From Atrichornis clamosus (taxonomy: Eukaryota > Chordata > Aves > Passeriformes > Menuridae): a stretch of 64,000 bases of DNA. The translations under genes and the position numbers were made by a program. The stretch spans positions 186,001 to 250,000 of the forward strand of contig WBMZ01008645.1 of NCBI GenBank assembly GCA_013400975.1. Direction: 5' to 3'. Every line of letters starts with the position of its first letter. Positions within the stretch are counted from its first letter, which is position 1. Below, piece after piece: positions 39,940-52,366 of this stretch. The notes under the pieces are model-generated. The model searched no databases. It was not told the origin of the DNA and was given only the letters and a program-made list of their open reading frames with translations.

Positions 39940-40380
39940 GGCTGCATTCCTGCCAGGCCTTTTTGGTCAGTTAATACCTGAGCCTGGCCCCAAGGCTCCA
40001 TTTTACCCCTTGACCGTGTCCTGGTGCCTTCTTGCCCACAAACCAGCTGGTGCCAGACTCCCTTGGAGGACACAGGGACACCTGCAGGGATTGTCCCCGC
40101 CGATCCTTCCTGGAAAGGGAAGGTGTGGAGTAGGTGACTCCTCAGACTCTGCACAGAACGGATAAGCAAGGCTGAGAAACTGAACCAAAAGTGAGCTGTA
40201 CCTCAGGTTTCTTCTACAGGGTGTCAGCAGCAGAGCCCCGGGCCCACCCTGCGGTGGTCTCACACGGGTGGCAGAGCCCAGTGGGATCCGGTCCTGGGGA
40301 GCAGCTCCTGGTGTGCAGGGCCTGGATCTAAAGTCAGTGACTGGTCCTGACTCCACCCTCCACACCACCGCTGTAACGAA
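39940..40380. other. GC-rich island, function unknown
   Basis: GC is high compared with both sides, and about ten CpG dinucleotides lie between 40012 and 40379 (for example CCCCGCCG, GCCCCGGGCC, CTGCGGTGG). A 121-codon minus frame (40003-40368) and 76-81-codon frames overlap it, as expected when GC-rich DNA lowers stop-codon frequency. No domain was recognised. The edges are fairly abrupt, which could mean an exon with promoter, or an insertion. Confidence 0.35.
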
Positions 40381-42750
40381 ATCAGGCCTTACAAATTAGC
40401 TTTCATAGTAATAATTAAACTGATTCATGGAAACAGCTTTTTAGCTGTTCCAGAATTGGTTTGCAACACAACAAAACTAACCCAAATTTTATCTGATGGC
40501 GTGTTTAATGTTTATTTGAGCACGTGACCAGACTCTGACCATGGTTTATGTCTTCCTAGAAAATAGAATTCAAAGCTGGATGCTGACAGCTCCTTTTGGG
40601 AGTGCTACCTGCATCCAGGTTAATGGAAGGAAGACACCCATTAGTAGCTAAAGCTGGACTTGATGTTTTTTGCAGCAAATCAGCCTGAGCTCAGAGCCTG
40701 CAAACATCTGGCTTTTTGTTTGAGGAGGAATTAATGTTGTTTAATTACAGAAGGGCAAAGATCCAAAGAGAAAAAGAGAGAAGGAAAATATTACTGTAAT
40801 GAAATGTCTGATGCTGCATGATGCATTTCCTTTTACATAAGTAAGAACATTTTTAAGCTCAGTTTCATGTTTCGGTTTTTCTGATTTTCAGCAAATTACA
40901 GTAATACAAAAAGGTTAAGTATAGGCCTCAAATGAAGGCTGTTTTTATGATTAGAAGTATGGGAAAGACAAATACATTTTTCTCTTGTTCAGTTCTGGCT
41001 GATTGCAATAAAATATAGGCATGGGGTTATTTCTATCTATTTTATTTTCTACAGCAAGTCAAGTGTGCTTCAAATTCCCCCTCCAAGTAGAACATCCATG
41101 TGATGTTTGGCAAGTGGCAACATTTTAATTGTGGTAGGTCAAGGAAATCTTTCAAAATGGTACATGAATAGAGCTATGCAATTTGTGCCATGATTTGTCC
41201 AAGTGAATTCTTCTCCACTGAAAATGTGGGTCAATTTAAGTTGTGAAAAATTAAGAATTTTTATAGACACATAGTGCAGCTTCAAACTAAGTGTTCCTGA
41301 TCCAGGACAGTCCAAAAGAGTGTGGATGTGATATTTAGGGCCAGATCTCAAACCTGCTGAAATGAAGGTATCATTTTATCCCGATTTTCATGTAAGCAAC
41401 CTGGGTGTGAAGATATGGGTGTGCATTTCATGAAAGGTTTTCAGTGCCTTTAGGGAAACTTTATCTTTATTTTGTAGAACTACATGGAAACTGAAACTAT
41501 ATAGTTACACTTGTTTTTGAAGGAGAAATAAGCTTCAGTGTTCTATTGGAAAAAAATGTGACAAAACCTCATCACAATTACATATTTAAAAGAGATAGGT
41601 GTGAGTTTAAAGTGAGTTAAAAGTTATAAGATTGGAGATCTTAAAAACAAATTATCTCACATTTTCTCAAGCTCTACATAAAATCACCATTGCATATTTT
41701 TCTTTACAATAGAGATAAGTAAATTCTAGCACAAAACTTACCCTTTGCATATTATCTTGAGGTTACAAGAAATCTGAAATTATAAAGAGTAAGTTTCCCT
41801 GAAAAGATTTAAAGATAGATGTTAACTGGTGCTACTCTCTTTTCTTTAGTGAGAGGTTTTAGTGTGTTACTTATGCCAAGGATAATGATGGGCTGTAATT
41901 CCCTGGGGCAGATTTGCACTGTGCACTGAAAAACTGATTTTGTGCAGGAATATCAAAATCCCAGGGCTGAGGATACCACCACCACTACAGTGAAAGGAGG
42001 GAAAACTGTGTTTGTCCTTGAATTAAGGTGAAATGATGCCTTTCTACATAGAGAAGAGGCTTAGTAGACCCACTTCTGGCAATGGTTGCATGTACACACG
42101 GAGCTAATGAGCAGCATCAGAAAAAGGACCTACAAGTGATTAATTCTTTCCATAGAGACCTATGGAAGGCGAGGAAGGATGTCTGAAGTGTTTCTCATGT
42201 ATTTTGGTGTAAAGCTCAGGCTTCTGTCTGGAGAAAACATCTGGGTCAGTTAGTCATGGCAGGTGGCAAGGCTATAATAAATATTATAAATATATAAATA
42301 AGTTTATATATATTTTACCAACAAGAGTGGGGGGAAACATAGGCGTAACATCACTAAACACAGTACCCCTGAGATCACCCAACCTTTACTAGGGCTCTGT
42401 TCTGCCTTTTAGCCAGGTGAGTGTTTCACCTGTGTTTGCAGAATAAGTAAATATGTAAGAAAATGAACAGTTAGTCTCTGCAGCCCTAGTCCAGTGGGGT
42501 TTTAGTAGTTTTGTAATTTGAAGGAGGCAAAATAAAATTATTAGTTCATTATTTGAACTGAGGAAAAAAGCCTCCTTAGTGAGAGTTCAGTTGAGTGTTG
42601 GTTTTCCTTCGTTGCATTTACTCTCCCTACATAAATCTGGTGTCTGTGGCTCAGCCACTGCTGAAAATGAGGGTGTCTGACACCTGCATTTCAAAGTAAC
42701 ACAAAAATTCATTGCTTGCCCTCCTTCATTTTCGCTTCACAAGAGAAAGG

Positions 42751-42775
42751 GGGTTTTTTTTGTGGGTTTTTTTCA
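42751..42775. repeat. G/T-rich low-complexity tract
   Basis: Runs of G and T only on the + strand: G5, T8, GTGGG, T7. It ends in a CAG that looks like a splice acceptor, but nothing downstream supports an exon. Confidence 0.5.
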
Positions 42776-43410
42776 GTTTACTGCCATTGCAGTGTCTCTC
42801 TGGATAGTTGCAGTCTATTATGTCCTTCACTTTAAGAGCCGAGCTCAGCCTTGAACAGTGTGATACCCCTCAGTAGAGCCCATACAAGTGTTGAACTGAA
42901 GTGGACGTTTTCTCTCACCACCAAAATCTTCTGTTGTGCACATCTCTCTTTTTAAAATGTAAACACTCCTTGCTGGGCTACGACCTTGCCTGGATGACTC
43001 TTCTCTACAGCAAACAGTGAATATGTGGAGTAGTTGAAATAATGGTATTTATAGGCCCTACAGTATGAGCTGCTGTGGAGGCAGGCAATGGAAGGAGAAA
43101 AACCTGGCTCAGAGACATGGAAATATTAAGAAATTCACACCATTCTGCTCTCCCAGTGATGTAAAGCTTCCTCCTTACACATCATCAGAACTAATTCCAA
43201 TTGTCAAGGGAAAATGTGTTCCTCGGTAGCAGTGGAACAGTTCGTGAGTGATGCATGGGCTCAGTGTTGAGCTTTCTTACCCTTTTCTGGGATAATGTGG
43301 GTTTCTTAATTTGATGTGATCTCTGCTATAAAATAATTTGATTTTCTCACTTTGGATGGGAGAGACATTTGCAAAGAAAAGACCTAAGAAGCTGTACTTT
43401 AGTGGGTCTG

Positions 43411-43450
43411 TCACTGAGTTCATCATGTTGTCATTGAGTTCGTCATATTT
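43411..43450. repeat. 20-base tandem duplication
   Basis: TCACTGAGTTCATCATGTTG (43411-43430) is followed directly by a near copy at 43431-43450, which begins TCATTGAGTTCGTCAT. The copies differ at only a few positions. Confidence 0.75.
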
Positions 43451-44066
43451 TAGGAAAGTTGAAAATAGCCTCCTAAAACCAGTGAAACTGAAGTTATTAA
43501 TCAATAATGAGAGGATGAAAAGGCTTATCAAAAAAAAGAAGAAAATTTGCATAGACTAGCCTTAAAAAGAGTTTGTCTTAGCTGAGAATAAAAAACCCAA
43601 TGTGTTATTTTAAGATTGATAACAAACAGAAAATAAACATAAAAATGATAGCTGAGTGTCTTGTATTCATTCCCTCTCAGTGCCCTCCACACCAGATCTA
43701 TAACATTTACAAGTCAACATCTTTGTGACCCTTGTACAAACTGAAATACTCATTTAAAAGTCAAGGCATTTCATATTTGGATTGATGGGACAAAGTGAAA
43801 AGTAATTTGTGTCAGTTTTTCCGTTTGCTGTGGTAGAAAAGGATGACTTTTTTTTTTCTTTATTGCAGCCATGAGGTTAGGAAAGACTATAAAACCTAGG
43901 GTTTTGTAATCACTAAAACTGAAAGGCAGAATTATAAAGCCTAACTACCAGGTAGATGAGACCAGAACAAGTGTTTTAATTGCCTCACAAAAGAAAAATG
44001 CTAATCAAATGTGTAATTGATACAGCCAGCTCTATTTACATCTGTGAGTAAATCTGCTAAGATATT

Positions 44067-44130
44067 GTGTTTGTTTTGGGATTTGATTTTTTGTTTATGT
44101 TTGGTTTTGGTTTGGTTTTTTTGTGGGGGA
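44067..44130. repeat. GT-rich low-complexity tract
   Basis: The + strand is almost purely G and T, with irregular TTTGG, GGTTTT and TTTGTT words. Confidence 0.75.
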
Positions 44131-44148
44131 AAGATGATCCATAAAATC

Positions 44149-44168
44149 TTTTTTTTTAAAAAAAAAAA
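44149..44168. repeat. T9-A11 palindromic homopolymer pair
   Basis: Nine T are followed directly by eleven A. The tract is self-complementary and rigid, of the kind that disfavours nucleosomes. Confidence 0.85.
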
Positions 44169-45014
44169 GCTCTGTGTTGGAGTATGGAGACTCCTAAGGA
44201 TTTTGATTCCTGCTTTTTCAAGGGGTCTAAAGCCTGGAAGTGTCCAGCTGTTTTAATCATTGTCAAATCAGTAAAGCTTTCTCCCTCTGTCTTGTCCCAG
44301 ACATTCTTATCACCTCGCATATTACAAACTGTTCATTTTTGTTCACAGAAACCTTAGATTATAAATAGCAATACCCAGCACTTTCACTTCAGAGTGAATT
44401 GTTGGGGGAGAAATATTCAAAGCAGTTTTAATCATATTGTCAAAACCAGAAGAAGCTAATGTATCAAGTTGAGAGTTTTTTCCTGTTTTATGACATAATT
44501 GCTTGTGTATTAGGCCCACAACTAGAAAATTAGCTCTGTAAGAACAATGTTTTTAAAACTTTGTTAGTACTGTTTGCCTTCAGATAAAATGAGTAATTAC
44601 CAACCCATTAAATACTGACAGGTAACCAGTTACAAGAAAGACATTGTCAAGTTATTTCAGCTAAGTAAAATCAATCTCTCACTGCTGTGCTTAATTAAGG
44701 TAGTTCCAGCTTGGCTCTGATGTAAAACTCAGCTGGAATTCAGGAAAAGTAAGCCTTGAAAAGTAGAAATACTGCTGTATTGTGCAGCATTCTGCAACTT
44801 AAGGGTTAACAGTTGTTTGTGGCCATTCATAATGAGATGGAAGGCATCAGATGCTAAACATTTCTGAAAATATTCCCAATTTATTTAGGTGCGCTAGCTC
44901 TTTAGATCTGCTTGCAAGAGTAGATTCACATCTGAGGCCTGCCAAATTCTAAACCTCTCAAAATATGGTGTTTGATTGTGGGGAGGTTCCTTTGTTTCTG
45001 GGAGAACCAGGAAA

Positions 45015-45033
45015 ATTATTATTATTATTATTA
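45015..45033. repeat. (ATT)6 microsatellite
   Basis: Six perfect ATT units. Confidence 0.9.
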
Positions 45034-45662
45034 TAAAATTCTTTTAAAACCTAATGCAGTGATTTTTATGTAAATCAGATGTTGCCTGCACTGGTGTGGA
45101 AGGACCAGTGAATTAATTGGATTATTTAATGCAACGCTTGGGAAACTGGTTCAACCCTACCCAGCCTGCAGAGTGCAGTCAGCACGAGAGGGGCCTGCCA
45201 GGGAATTGTGGCACAACACTTGACTCAGATTTGGAGATTATTTGAGGTTTTCCATGAATATTGCAGTATCATGGGTGGAAAGAAGCATTACCTGCTGTGG
45301 TATGCAGAGATTTCACAACCTGTTGGAATAAGCAGAAGAGCTAGAGATGAAATCTCAAAGATGATATTTTTTCTCATGGAAAAAAACGTAGTTGCACTGA
45401 ACTTGAACCTGCAGTGGGAGGCTTGGTGCGTAGGTAGGTGTTGGTGTCACCTGGAACGTGGTTTGTAGGACAACAAAGTGATATCACAGACTTAAATTTG
45501 TGCGTGATTAACTTCTTTTTCTGATACAGGCTCAATGATCTTATTTTACAATATATTAAGTGTACAAGCAAAAATATTTATGTATTTTGCGGTTTGGCAA
45601 CCAGTTTAACTCTGTCAAGACTTTACAATCAGTTTGCTCTCATATTATTACAGTGCAGGTTA

Positions 45663-45677
45663 GCTAATGTCATTAGC
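45663..45677. promoter_or_regulatory. Perfect ATTA-containing palindrome
   Basis: GCTAATG at 45663-45669 and CATTAGC at 45671-45677 are perfect inverted arms around one T. Each arm holds a homeodomain-type TAAT/ATTA core. Such paired inverted cores are bound by paired-class homeodomain dimers. A further GCTAATC lies near 45706. Binding is inferred only. Confidence 0.3.
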
Positions 45678-46239
45678 ACAATGCATAGCCCATGATCTTC
45701 ACAGCAGCTAATCAACATTTTTGGGTTTATATGGAAAAGCATTTGTATCTTATTTTTTGTCTTTGCTTGTCCCCCGTCCCTTGTGACTCTGATGTGTTTG
45801 TTTGTGCAGCACATCCTTTAGCACATGTCTTCATTCTGTGATTCACACAGCACCACCTTCAGCAGATCCAGCAGCTCTTCTGTGATGTAAAATACATCAC
45901 TGCTCGGAAGCGTTCTCTTCAAAATAATTACACTCATGGATAATTGTTTATTTTCAGGGACTGCTCCATATTGTGTCTGCTCGCCCCCAATCTAATTTTA
46001 TTTTGATGGACTAGAATATCAGCCGTGCTGTTCTCAAGCCTGAAGTTAATGTATTCATTAGTTATAATTGCTTCCAATGTGTCCTCACCAATCTTAGTCT
46101 TCTGGTTACTTAATGATTCTGATTGGATGTTCAACACTTTTATCTGGGTTAATTTACTATTCATAGTACAATGATGGATTATTCATTTTGCTACCCAGAT
46201 TACAACTGTAAATGGAGTTATACATCATCAATGAGAGCA

Positions 46240-46290
46240 CCACAGAATCATTTAGCTAAAAAATGCCTTCTAGTTATCTTGAAGCAGCAA
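46240..46290 (-). mobile_element. Old CR1 3' tail remnant, antisense
   Basis: The + strand CACAGAATCATTTAG (46241-46255) followed by a diverged block around TGCCTTCTAG matches the reverse complement of an older CR1 3' end, in which the same block precedes a TTGGAAAAGACC-type segment. Only about 50 bases are readable, so the call is tentative. Confidence 0.4.
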
Positions 46291-47989
46291 AGATAGTCAC
46301 ATAAAAACTTTGTGGCTGGCAGTGCTTCCTGCCCAAAGATGGCTGAATTCATTAGCCTGCTATGAATTGCCATAAAATTCTGTAGATGCTACTTTTAAAC
46401 ACTGTTTTATGTGCTTGAGTGTGCCTATGTGTGTATAAATTACGTTGAGGGAAACTTAATAAAATGTAAACAAAAATCAATGGTAGCACAGAGTTTGTAA
46501 AGGCCACTGGATTGGATCTTAGAATTCTCAAGCTGTGTTCAATATTTTGGCGGATTTAAGGAGGTGAAAAAACCATAAAACCTCTAGATTGGAGCCACAG
46601 AAGGAAAAGTGCCCCCCAGTCTCATCTCTCTTGTCATTAATGCAACAAGCCCCCAAGCTACAGCAGTGCTGGCAGCTGATCCATTGAAGATCTATATTGG
46701 ACTTGTTCTGGAATATTCTGTAACTCCCTAGGGCTATTTTGGTAAGATAAATTTTCGTTGAGTCCAAATGAAATGAATGGTGTCTGATGACGGGATATTT
46801 AGATATGCCAAAAGACACACTTGAAATACACAGGATATGGGAACTTTCAGTAGGACTCCATAGAAACATTTTGCGTTCACTCAAGGTCTCATGTCCTAAA
46901 AACCTGGGATATTCAGATCTCATGTCCACAGATAACGTAAGATTTATGCTTTTCTGTGAGCTCATTTTGCATCTTAATTGTAAACATAAACAATATTTAA
47001 GGAAGGGAATATCCCTGCTATGTATTTGTGTAGTTCTTAGCTTGTTGGGGTGTTGATGCTTAAAATGGAGTATTTATTATGATAAATGTATGAAATAACA
47101 ATACTGACTAATCATGGTAATTAGGAAAATAACACAAAGGAAAAGAATATTCTATCATTAAAAACATTCTTGCCTCTCTGCTCCTGTAATATTTGAGTCA
47201 TTTTGGCTGAAAGGATACGAGGAAATTTGAGTCCCTAAAGATGGAGTTACAGAAACAGAAACTTTTCAAAATCAGGAAATCAGCACAAATATGGAAGAGA
47301 TCTCTCTGTAAACTCTGTTCCAGTCAGTATTCCTTGGCTTCAAACTCTTGGACATGAAATATTAATTATAAGCATTTCCCCTAAAAACAAGGGCTAGAAA
47401 ATGGAAGAATTAAGCTTTTATAATCTGGTATCCAAGTTGAAAACCTGTGAGACAATGGAGCTCTAAGGGAAGCTCTCTTTTAATTAATAATTCTGGATAA
47501 ATGGTTGTATTTTATGTCTTGGAGGCTCATTGCCTCACCACTCTATTGAGAAACACCTAACTGTATTAATTCTTCCAAATAATTCTTAAATGTTAGCAGG
47601 AAAGTACTACTTTGAAAATTAATATTTTCATTTAATGAGTGCCAAACCCTTTCTCAGCTATTGTGTACATAGGCAGCAGATTTCTTGGATTCCCTCATTC
47701 TGTAAATATCTGAGCACTTGCACTCCCCTTGTAGAACAGAGGCTTTTCCTCCCACCGGTTCAGACCAAACTGGGTGATGACTGTGGTTCCTTTGCTCCTA
47801 AGCCCGGTGACAGTAGGAACCAAGAATTGGTAAAGATATCAAGGAGGAATTGAGAATTTTTAAAACTTTCACAAAAATTCACAAATTTAACACTGAACAG
47901 ATGTTCTAAAAATTCAAAAATATGCTCATTAACCTCTACTTTTTAATATCCCTTTTCGTTCCTGCAAGAGTTCCTGCATTTAATCTTTC

Positions 47990-48023
47990 TTTTTTTTTTT
48001 TTTTGAAGATGTACTTCTTTAAT
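47990..48023 (-). repeat. T15 run with ATTAAA upstream on the minus strand
   Basis: Fifteen T at 47990-48004 read as A15 on the minus strand. ATTAAA, the second commonest poly(A) signal, lies on the minus strand at 48023-48018, about 13 bases before the A run. That spacing is right for a processed retrocopy tail. The sequence further right shows no recognisable mRNA or reading frame, so the source is unknown and chance is possible. Confidence 0.3.
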
Positions 48024-48296
48024 TAAAATAGTTATTATAACTGTCACTGATGCAACATCTTCCTCTTGGGAAGCATCTCCAGCCAAGCATTCCCTGGAAG
48101 CATGGCTGTTGTGTGTTCGGTGTTTGAGATTTTTGTAGCATTCTGGGACCATTTTGGAGCATTTGCAAGAGAGTCTAGAGGGGGGGAAAAAAGTATTGCA
48201 TGAAGGAAGCCTCTCATTGCTACACTTCCTATTAATGCCACAGTTTTACCTGGCAGCGGGTGAGTGGAAACAGCAACTTGATAAATGTGTGGAGAC

Positions 48297-48321
48297 GGGA
48301 GAGGGCAAAGGGGGAAAGGGG
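48297..48321 (+). other. Canonical G-quadruplex motif in a purine tract
   Basis: Four G tracts of 3, 3, 5 and 4 bases are joined by loops of 3, 4 and 3 bases (AGA, CAAA, AAA), which satisfies the usual quadruplex rule. The surrounding 48289-48340 is nearly all purine. Confidence 0.75.
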
Positions 48322-51300
48322 CAGAAGAGCTGAGGAAGTCCCAGAATTTATAGGTGTTTTCCTCTGATAATAGGCCCTACCTATTTAATAACAAAATAGA
48401 TGTGTTTTTTAGTTGACTTTCAAGCTTGTGGGCTCTGATTCTCTTCTTGTGATGTAAACTTGGAGTAAATTCAGAGTAACGCCATGGCAGTCACAAACAA
48501 AGTAAGCTCATGGCTGCATCCCTGTGCCACGCTGGTATTTTTTCCTCTCAGAATCCAGTGGGCAAATGTGATTGTCACAGAGAACTTGGTCAGGCCCTGA
48601 ATCAGCACCATTCATAAAAATTCAAAAGATAGAAGAATTGAACCAGCCAGTAAAGAGAAGCAAAAGTTGTCTAAAATATCTCTTCCCACCTCTGGAGTCT
48701 ATTTTGAAAGAGAATGTAGAAAAACTCTCAAAAAAAGCCCTCTAGCCAGCTAGATTTTTATCAAAATCGAGGAATATAAAAGTGAGAAAAAAGTCAGAAA
48801 AAAAATGCGAAAGAACAGTAATAAATTCAGAAATGAATTGTGGCAAACTAGAAGGGTTTGATGCCAGCAGTCATTAGTCTAAAAGACAGAACGTGTCAAA
48901 ACAAAGAGTGTTGTGCAAGAAAATTCTGTGCAGCATGAGAAGATTTTTGAATTTTCAGACCTAAATGAATTTATGGTAAATGATGGACAAATTTACCTTT
49001 AATTGCCTTTTTTTAAGTTCTCCAAATGCTATTTTAAACTGACAGATCACGAATTTCTATATTGAGTGATATTCCTCTCAATTTCTAGAGAGGAATCAGA
49101 AAAAAAAAGGATCAGAATTCTTGCTCTACGTAGGCAGCAACAGAAGAGTTGCCTTTGTAATTATGTGAGTTTCCCTTGTAGTGCTCCTTTATGTAGGAAA
49201 GCATTCATGTGGCAGATGCTCCCTGCTTGGAAAATCACTGCTTTGGTGGAGTGTAACAGAGAGATGGAGACAAACCACGTGCAGAACTTCCGATAAATGC
49301 CTTCCTCATCCTTTGCATCCCCCCTGCTGTGTTTGGCCAATCCCAGGGAATGGGCTCGGAGCACTTGGAGTGGTGGCAGAGGCAGGGCCGTGCCTGGGGA
49401 TGTTTTCCCTGCTGCCTGATCAGGTGCTGGAGGAGTCTGGTGGGGTTTTTCTCCTTAGCCTCTGACGCTGGAGTAGTGAGGTTTGGTTCCGAAACAAACC
49501 AGAAATACAGACACTGACTCAGAGGGGCCATAACTTTACAAGGATGTAAAGGATGTCAAGCCTGGTGGATTTGGGGATCTTGTTCCTTTGCAAAAGCATG
49601 CCTGAAAAGCACCAAAACACAGCAGTCTTCACTTCTCTCAATATCATTTTCTTTTCATTCTGAGATAGATCCTTTTTTTTTCGAGAGCTACAGAGACATT
49701 TAGGAATTGTCTCCCAGACATCTTTTGTGTGAGTTCTTGCATTTATTTGTAATAGTGAGGGTTGGAATGTCTGGCATCGAACACAAGTTTACTCAAATAC
49801 GTGGATTACAGACATGTTTATGGATTTTCAGGATGAGAGCCCAGATAAATAGAATTCTGTTAGCACAGTAGTGGATTCTACTTTTTAGTAATCTGTGATC
49901 TGAAAAAGAAACACACCCTTCTTAGGCTCAGAACATTTAAAAAAATCTAAAACTCAATTATTAGGTTTTGGCGACCTTACAAAAAGAAACAGCACCTGAT
50001 TAACTGATGAGGAAATAAACAGCAGCAATATAATGTGACCTTTAAAGAGCAGCTCATGGAAATCTTTTGAAACATTTCTACTTAACAGATACATCAAGAA
50101 TATACTTTCTGTGGTTGTTCTCTTCACTCGTTCTGTGTCGCTCCTTATCTGACACGGTGGCATTTGGGGTTTGTACCGTGGGTTCCCTGCAACTCTGATG
50201 TTTCACAGGCTGTGCATCCAAACATGGACAGAGGTGGCCATTGCAGTGGCACCAACAAGATGCTGTAAGGGAGATTGTGCTGTCTCTGTTTCTGGGAATG
50301 GAAACTTCATTGATTATTTACCTCATGAAATTTGCAATGTTCCGTTCAAGTTCCTACTTTGAGCCATGAAATACTTTATTATGGTGTAAGTGGTCACATT
50401 AATGCACTCATCAAAGTTCTACAGTCAGACCCAGAACTTCTGAAAAAATTTCTTATTGCCTCTTTCCCTATTATCGTCTTAATAACAAAAATAATGCATT
50501 AAGTAACTATAGTGTCATACAGCCAGAGTTCTTAAACACAGATGTGCAAAAGAAAGCTGGAAATCACTTTTAATTCTTTTATTCTAAAGGGTTGGAATGT
50601 GAATCCATGAATGTAATCACAGCAGAAGTACTAGCAAATATTTTGGAATAATTTTTTATTTACTATTGGGCAAATTGTTACATATTAAATCTGACTTCTT
50701 AGATAGGGCACAAGAGAGAACATTTAAATGGAACTTGTCATATAAATGTGGTTTATCAGAATTAAAATGTGATATAGAACCAGTTCTACTTTAAGAACTT
50801 TCTTATAACCTTTTTGTTGACTTTCAGCTGTGAAGTGAAACAATTTTATCCATGAACAGTAAATTAATTTTTCTGTTTTAATTAGATCATCTACAAGTTT
50901 TCTTCTATATGAAAAAACAGTGGGAAAATATAAAACCCTCAGATATTTGAACACACCATTAAAAACTTGTGATTTTCTTGTAACTTTTATATGAAAAGTC
51001 AGTTAAATCTTGTAGAATCTATTTCCCATAACACTGTTGTAGTTGTGAATAACTGGTAACACTTCTCTTTCATTTCCATTCCTTACACTTTCATTCCCTT
51101 ATACCTTTTCTCTCTCAGTTATTCCTCTATTCCTCTGCTCCTGGGTTGTTTCTCTGAAGGGATGCTGACAGTCAATTCTTTCCTGTCAGAACTCCAGAAG
51201 CACCCAAAACTTCAGGAATAATTTAAAGGCCTCCAAAGGTGCAGCCACCTGTGTTCCTTTTCCTTCTCTTTGTTCACACAGGTGACTCAAAAGAACATGA

Positions 51301-52330
51301 CCCAGATCTGAAATGCAGACCGGTCCTTCCCTGAATTTGCATCTGAGAATGAAATATTTGTATATGAAATTTAATTCAATTAAACTTGGAGGAGGTGGTT
51401 ACTATCTCACAGATTCCCTTCCCCAGATCAGTTTTTTTTTCCACACTGGAAAAGGATCCAAGAGCTCCTTATCTCCCTGGATGTTGCTTTTTTTTCCTAC
51501 CCAGAAAAAAATCCTTATGTGGCCAGTACAAAGAGAATTGTTTATGCTTTTCTGAGTGAATGCCAAGAAGAAAAGAACCAAAAAACAAAGACTAAAGCCT
51601 TCTTGAATTTGCTACTTTAATTTTCTGACAGTCTGTCACACAGAAGCAGAAAAAAATCTTAAAAATTCAGTTTATATATTTCCTTTAAAACTATTTGGGA
51701 AGCTGAGTGTGCACCAGCCTTTGAAGAGACTATAATCTAGGTTGAAAGCATAAGAGGAGGCATATTAGAAACTTTTTTCTTCCTTTTGTTTTCTCTTCAA
51801 AATTGAATGGGACAAATCATCCCAGTTCTGTTCTCTCAAAAGCCATTGAACATCTGCCACCAGATAAGGATTGTCAGACTTTCTGCACAACTTCTGCACC
51901 GCAATCACAGCTTTTCCCTGACAGTTGCTATTCATAAGAGGATGTGAACTCAGGTTCCCCCCGTCTCTTTTGTCCGTCTCCTCTCAACCACCCTCCCCAG
52001 CTCCTTTCCTACTCCTGTCTTTCGTAGAGCCTACATTTTCAAGACATTTTGTTTTGACAACTAAAAGTGGAATTTTTTTTAAAAAGTTTCTTCCAGTGTT
52101 GCCTTCATTTTTCAGCCTTTTGCTTTCACAAGGAAATTAGGTTTCTACTGTTAGCAGTGACTGTCCAGTTACTTGCCTGTCAGGTTTCCCTGTCAACACT
52201 TCTCAGCTGTTTGTTAATTACAACAAAAGGAGGTGAAGGTGTTCTAAAAACAAACATAAACTCATGCTTTCCTTTTGGCCAAGTAATGTACACGTATTCA
52301 GCAGCCCATGAGCATGCTTGTAGCTCAAAC

Positions 52331-52366
52331 AACATTTTATATATATATATATATATATATAATGTT
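52331..52366. repeat. (TA)12 microsatellite inside a palindrome
   Basis: Twelve TA units (52338-52361) are flanked by AACATT (52331-52336) and AATGTT (52361-52366), so the whole tract is self-complementary and could extrude as a cruciform. Confidence 0.9.

Noticed and set aside
40003..40368. 121-codon minus frame in a GC-rich island
   Set aside because: Open frames are expected in GC-rich DNA. The Arg/Pro-rich translation has no known domain.
43849..43881. Strong-looking splice acceptor followed by an ATG in good context
   Set aside because: The frame after the ATG stops after about a dozen codons and no donor or partner exon was seen. T-rich runs before CAG are common here.
46528..46965. 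145-codon minus frame
   Set aside because: No recognisable motif, a plus-strand frame overlaps it, and it has no splice or start context.
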